A stretch of 64,000 nt of DNA, from positions 18,250 to 82,249 of the forward strand of contig JBGCFD010000095.1 in assembly GCA_045106765.1 (NCBI GenBank), in the 5' to 3' direction. This DNA comes from CAJQQY01 sp045106765. Lineage in GTDB: Bacteria; Bacteroidota; Bacteroidia; Chitinophagales; Saprospiraceae. The notes beneath the pieces were generated by a model. It did no database searches. It saw only the letters and a program-made list of their open reading frames with translations, and had not been told where the DNA came from. Below are positions 60,444 to 64,000 of this stretch, one piece after another. Made by a program: the position numbers and the translations under genes. Positions within the stretch are counted from its first letter, which is position 1. Each line of letters begins with the position of its first letter.

Positions 60444-61358
60444 TTAGTGATCGTGATCTCCATGACCACCTTCTTCTGAATGACCTTCATCACCATGGTC
60501 ATGCTCTCCATCATGAGAATCATGCCCGTGTCCTTCGTCTCCACCATGTTCATTATCACCATGTCCATCTTCAGAATGAGCTTCTTCTATATGAGCCATT
60601 GTTGCTTTCGGTACTCCACCTGGAACTGCCGTTGCATTCAATGTATTTCTCAAATGATTATATTTAGTTTTTGTCTCTTTTGCTTGAAGCGATCGGATAT
60701 AGTGAATTACATTCCATCTTTCCTCATAAGAAATTTTATCAGAGTAACCTCCCATCACATTTTTTCCATACATCAAAGCATGATAATAACGTCCATTAGA
60801 AGCAGCTGTAAATTCTTCATTAATCAAGTTAGCTGGTTGAGCTGGGTAAACACCTCCATCATCTCTAACTAAATATCCATTTCCATCTGCTTTGTCTCCA
60901 TGGCAAGTCGCACAAAAAATATTGTACATTTCTTTTCCATTGGCTAAGGCCGCCTCTGTAATTGGATATGGATTATTGATAATTTCAGCCATTGCTCTTG
61001 TTCGCTCCTCTTCTGTATCTTCATAATCATAAGGTACACTTCCGTTTGGCTTAATATTGATTCCTCGATCAGCTTCCCCTGCTGGTCGATTTCCTCCAGC
61101 ATATCCTCTTGGAATTGTTCCAGCGATTGGTTTTCGTGGAGAAGAGAGTTCTAGTAATGTTTTTCCACTACCATTATTCACACTTGCTTCTTCCCATGTA
61201 TTTTGGTAGTAGTCAGTTAAAACATTCGCTTCATAAGCAATTGAGTGAGCCATGTCAGGCATATATTCTCTTCCTGCCACCTCTGGATCTGATGAGCATG
61301 AACTAGCAAAAATTGCTAATGCAAAAATGAGAATGTAAATGTTCTGTTTTAAATTCAT
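60444..61358 (-). CDS. actE: Alternative complex III monoheme cytochrome c subunit ActE
   Basis: The 304-residue lipoprotein (ASSC signal) has one heme c motif, FCATCH (C149, C152, H153), and a distal-ligand Met candidate in NVMGGYS. It should carry electrons within or out of the Act complex. The C-terminal ~50 residues are extremely His/Asp/Glu/Gly-rich (over a dozen His), a likely metal-binding or flexible tail. It lies between actD and actF in the expected order. Confidence 0.92.
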   Translation of the reverse strand: MNLKQNIYILIFALAIFASSCSSDPEVAGREYMPDMAHSIAYEANVLTDYYQNTWEEASVNNGSGKTLLELSSPRKPIAGTIPRGYAGGNRPAGEADRGINIKPNGSVPYDYEDTEEERTRAMAEIINNPYPITEAALANGKEMYNIFCATCHGDKADGNGYLVRDDGGVYPAQPANLINEEFTAASNGRYYHALMYGKNVMGGYSDKISYEERWNVIHYIRSLQAKETKTKYNHLRNTLNATAVPGGVPKATMAHIEEAHSEDGHGDNEHGGDEGHGHDSHDGEHDHGDEGHSEEGGHGDHDH

Positions 61359-61408
61359 TTTGTATCGATTAAAAAACCAAATGGTAAATTTGATTTAGAT
61401 TTTAATTT

Positions 61409-61936
61409 CTAGATAGTTTTGATATTCGTTTCTTCTGCGCCTGATTCAGTTAAGAATCCTTTTAATGATTCGATTTCATCTTTTGAAGAATTAGAAACAT
61501 TAAATGCTATACAAAATTTATCATCAGTAATTCGATCATCCAAAGTTGGATTATCAGCACCTGGTCCCATTCCACAAACGGTGTAATAAGTCACAACCAT
61601 TCCTACACATGAAAACAAAACTGTCAACTCAAATGTAATTGGAATAAATGCAGGGACTGACCAATATGGCTTACCTCCAAAAATGATTGGCCAATCTCGA
61701 GTAAATACCCAAGACATAAATAAGAATGCTGTCAAAGTTCCCAATGCACCATAAACAAATCCTGCGATGTGCAATCGACTCTCTGACAATCCCATCACAT
61801 CATCCAATCCATGAACTGGAAATGGTGTGAATACATCATGAATGTCCAAATGATCTTTTTGTGCTTTGGTTATTGCATCCATCAACACATCTTCATCATT
61901 GTACAATCCGTATAAAACGTCTTTATGTCCTTCCAT
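61409..61936 (-). CDS. actD: Alternative complex III subunit ActD (DUF3341)
   Basis: The 175-residue protein matches DUF3341/ActD: a soluble N-terminal region with VLYGLYNDEDVLMDAITKAQ and PFPVHGLDDVMGL, followed by two membrane helices (FVYGALGTLTAFLFMSWVF and FIPITFELTVLFSCVGMVV), and a short cytoplasmic tail. It is an assembly or structural subunit of the Act complex. It has the usual size and position between actC and actE. Confidence 0.94.
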   Translation of the reverse strand: MEGHKDVLYGLYNDEDVLMDAITKAQKDHLDIHDVFTPFPVHGLDDVMGLSESRLHIAGFVYGALGTLTAFLFMSWVFTRDWPIIFGGKPYWSVPAFIPITFELTVLFSCVGMVVTYYTVCGMGPGADNPTLDDRITDDKFCIAFNVSNSSKDEIESLKGFLTESGAEETNIKTI

Positions 61937-62043
61937 TTTTATGAAAATTTTTAAAGTAAATCTTTATGTAAAAGCCTTGTTATTTTTTTTGTAAAAATTG
62001 AACTTGGCTAATTTTTCAAAATAAAATTAATTACGAGCTCAAA

Positions 62044-63501
62044 TTAATGATGTCCGTGATCATCATCATGCGCATGCGCATGATCTGCTTCTGCAGCTGC
62101 TTCTTTATAGTCAATTGCTTTTCGGTTAGTTAAACCTGTGTACTGACTTCCAGAAGTTTTCAAAATACTTTTTACCTCTGCAATTGCAACTACTGGAGCT
62201 ACTCTTGTAAAAATTAAGTATAGTGTAAAAAATAATCCGAATGTTCCGATATAAATACCAATCTCTACCCAAGTAGGAACATAATAACTCCAGCTTGATG
62301 GTAAGAAATCTCGAGCCAATGTAGTTACGATAATTACAAATCGCTCGAACCACATTCCAATATTGATAAAGATTGACATAAAGAATGTCAACATAATATT
62401 TCGTCTATATTTTTCAATCCAGAAAATTTGCGGAGCTAATACGTTACAGCCCATCATACCTACATATGACCAGAAGTAAATACCTGTTGCTCTATTGTAA
62501 AATGCAAATTGCTCGTATGGATATTGAGAATACCATGAAATGAAAAGCTCTGTCAAGTAAGCTACCCCTACCATTGTACCAGTAAGAACGATTACTTTAT
62601 TCATGGATTCGATATGTTGCAGCGTAATATAATCTTCCAATTTCAAAACTTTTCTCGTAATCAACATCAACGTCTGTACCATCGCGAAACCTGAGAAAAT
62701 CGCTCCTGCTACGAAGTATGGAGGGAAGATAGTCGTATGCCATCCTGGAATAACTGAAGTGGCGAAATCAAAAGATACAATCGTGTGTACAGAAAGTACT
62801 AAAGGAGTTGCGATACCTGCTAAGATCAATGACAATGACTCAAATCGTTGCCAATGCTTTGCAGATCCAGTCCAACCGAATGAAACGAAAGTGTAAATTT
62901 TTCTTCTTAATCCTTTTGATCTATCTCTTAATGTTGCTAAATCAGGCACTAAACCTGTATACCAAAATAATAATGATACGGTGAAGTAAGTCGAGATCGC
63001 AAATACATCCCAAAGTAATGGTGAGTTAAAGTTTACCCATAAAGGTCCACGTGTATTTGGGTATGGGAAAATGAAAAATCCTAACCACAAACGTCCCATG
63101 TGAATCAAAGGAAAAAGTCCTGCACACATTACGGCAAAAATTGTCATCGCCTCTGCTGCACGGTTTACTCCTGTTCTCCATTTTTGTCGAAAAAGTAAAA
63201 GGATGGCAGAAATCAAGGTTCCTGCGTGACCAATTCCAATCCACCAAACGAAGTTAGTAATATCCCAACCCCAACCAATGGTTCTATTTAAATTCCAAGT
63301 TCCAATTCCCATCCAGATGGTCCAAAGGATGCAGAATACACCGAAACCAAGAACGGTTACCGACAAAATAAATGCGATAACCCAAGCTGTACTTGGAACT
63401 TTCTCTGACGGTGCACAAATATCCTCCGTGATATCATGGTAGGTTTTGTCTCCCGTGATGAGAGTGTGTCTTAATGGAGAAATAATTGGATGATGACTCA
63501 T
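62044..63501 (-). CDS. actC: Alternative complex III subunit ActC (NrfD-like)
   Basis: The 485-residue NrfD/PsrC-family membrane subunit has ten helices, including TIGWGWDITNFVWWIGIGHAGTLISAILLLFRQKWRTGVNRAAEAMT, VIPGWHTTIFPPYFVAGAIFSG and YVGMMGCNVLAPQIFW. It binds the quinol and is thought to link the iron-sulfur arm to the membrane. The C-terminal tail carries a short His-rich run (DHAHAHDDDHGHH). It follows actB and precedes actD. Confidence 0.94.
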   Translation of the reverse strand: MSHHPIISPLRHTLITGDKTYHDITEDICAPSEKVPSTAWVIAFILSVTVLGFGVFCILWTIWMGIGTWNLNRTIGWGWDITNFVWWIGIGHAGTLISAILLLFRQKWRTGVNRAAEAMTIFAVMCAGLFPLIHMGRLWLGFFIFPYPNTRGPLWVNFNSPLLWDVFAISTYFTVSLLFWYTGLVPDLATLRDRSKGLRRKIYTFVSFGWTGSAKHWQRFESLSLILAGIATPLVLSVHTIVSFDFATSVIPGWHTTIFPPYFVAGAIFSGFAMVQTLMLITRKVLKLEDYITLQHIESMNKVIVLTGTMVGVAYLTELFISWYSQYPYEQFAFYNRATGIYFWSYVGMMGCNVLAPQIFWIEKYRRNIMLTFFMSIFINIGMWFERFVIIVTTLARDFLPSSWSYYVPTWVEIGIYIGTFGLFFTLYLIFTRVAPVVAIAEVKSILKTSGSQYTGLTNRKAIDYKEAAAEADHAHAHDDDHGHH

Positions 63502-63587
63502 ATTCTTATTTTTACTATTGACTTTTTTTAGATTGTTATTGCTTTCAATTTGATAATTGAAAAATCAATTATCGCTCGCCATTTTTA

Positions 63588-64000
63588 TTAACTTAATGAT
63601 CCTTCTTTATTAATAATCTTAGCAGCATAATCAACTGATGATCTTGTGTTGATTTCTTCTAAAACTTTATAGTTCAATGCAGAAGCCATTGTTTTGCTAA
63701 TCTTACTATTTTTATCATTGATGTCTCCGAAAGTAATTGCTCCTGTTGGACAAGAAGTCTGACAAGCAGTTTTCACTTCATTGTCTCTTAAACTTCTTCC
63801 CTCACTCTTCGCAGTTAATTTACCTTCTTGGATTCTTTGAACACAGAATGAACATTTTTCGATAACACCACGAGAACGAACTGTTACGTCTGGGTTTAAG
63901 ACCATACGAGTTAAGTTATCCGCAACATAAGGTGTTTCTTCTCCATTTAATGTTGGCTCATTACATGCGAATAAATCCGCAGTTGTATAATCTAACCAGT
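63588..64000 (-). CDS. actB: Alternative complex III iron-sulfur subunit ActB, C-terminal fragment
   Basis: The frame is open to the right edge of the window, so only the last ~137 residues are here; the gene begins outside. The visible part is the ferredoxin-like iron-sulfur arm: WLDYTTADLFACNEPTLNG, RGVIEKCSFCVQRIQEGK, and ACQTSCPTGAITFGDIND, which hold cluster ligands of the 4Fe-4S/3Fe-4S sites. ActB is a fusion of a molybdopterin-oxidoreductase-like domain without cofactor and this arm. It is directly upstream of actC in transcription order. Confidence 0.93.
   Translation of the reverse strand, partial: WLDYTTADLFACNEPTLNGEETPYVADNLTRMVLNPDVTVRSRGVIEKCSFCVQRIQEGKLTAKSEGRSLRDNEVKTACQTSCPTGAITFGDINDKNSKISKTMASALNYKVLEEINTRSSVDYAAKIINKEGSLS

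Noticed and set aside
1..64000. tRNA, rRNA, prophage or integrative-element boundaries
   Set aside because: I saw no cloverleaf, rRNA motif, integrase, phage gene or att-like direct repeats when reading the gaps; only the solo IS200-type gene and palindromic repeats are mobile-like.

Overview
The window is AT-rich bacterial DNA from a member of the Bacteroidota, most likely a non-pathogenic environmental lineage such as the Saprospiria (the class is an inference). The evidence is a type IX secretion sorting domain at the left edge, alternative complex III (Act) plus a caa3-type oxidase at the right edge, many small outer-membrane barrels with Bacteroidota-style signal peptides ending in AQ or SQ, Bacteroidota-type TAnnTTTG promoter boxes, and very weak Shine-Dalgarno sequences. 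No rRNA, tRNA, CRISPR array or prophage was recognised.

Layout. 1-680: C-terminal end of a secreted T9SS repeat protein. 752-4564: a Dabb protein and a leftward run of membrane, coiled-coil (PspA-like in layout) and TonB-like proteins. 4802-9253: sbcD and sbcC, separated by an IS200-type (REP-associated) transposase gene and its palindromic repeats. 9347-13191: a GIN-type adhesin, a STAND NTPase with TPRs and a YheT-type hydrolase. 13438-23121: envelope proteins (one of 1504 residues), prmA, a DUF3352-like propeller protein and a DUF423 protein, with a 180-bp palindromic MITE-like element at 19713-19892. 23340-26413: a GAF-domain protein followed by a stand-alone Pycsar-type transmembrane effector. 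26474-36369: a PAP2 phosphatase, a barrel, and two large paralogues joining metallophosphoesterase, kinase-like and Omp85-barrel regions. 36484-40289: a three-gene module (small effector-associated-domain-like protein, ABC ATPase with a similar N-terminal extension, polytopic membrane protein) followed by a TRM11-like methyltransferase. 40493-50412: zinc-ribbon membrane protein, Nudix hydrolase, YitT protein, lipoprotein, ECF sigma factor and cognate membrane protein with a barrel-like C-terminus, HupE/UreJ protein, trypsin-like lipoprotein and a PorT-like barrel. 50507-64000: a leftward respiratory cluster, actB-actC-actD-actE-actF, then cytochrome oxidase subunits II and I, heme O synthase, two subunits III, subunit IV, a Sco-like protein, a DUF420 protein and a small CPMC protein.

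The respiratory genes form one functional unit: Act oxidises quinol and passes electrons through its cytochrome c subunits to the adjacent heme-copper oxidase, while CtaB, the Sco-like protein and the DUF420 protein probably serve assembly. The clearest oddities are a peptidoglycan-binding OmpA domain fused to oxidase subunit II, the ABC/effector-associated-domain module, the GAF plus Pycsar-effector pair, the metallophosphoesterase-kinase-Omp85 pair, and the repeat/transposase insertion between sbcD and sbcC. All functional calls come from reading motifs and recalled family features; no database search was run.
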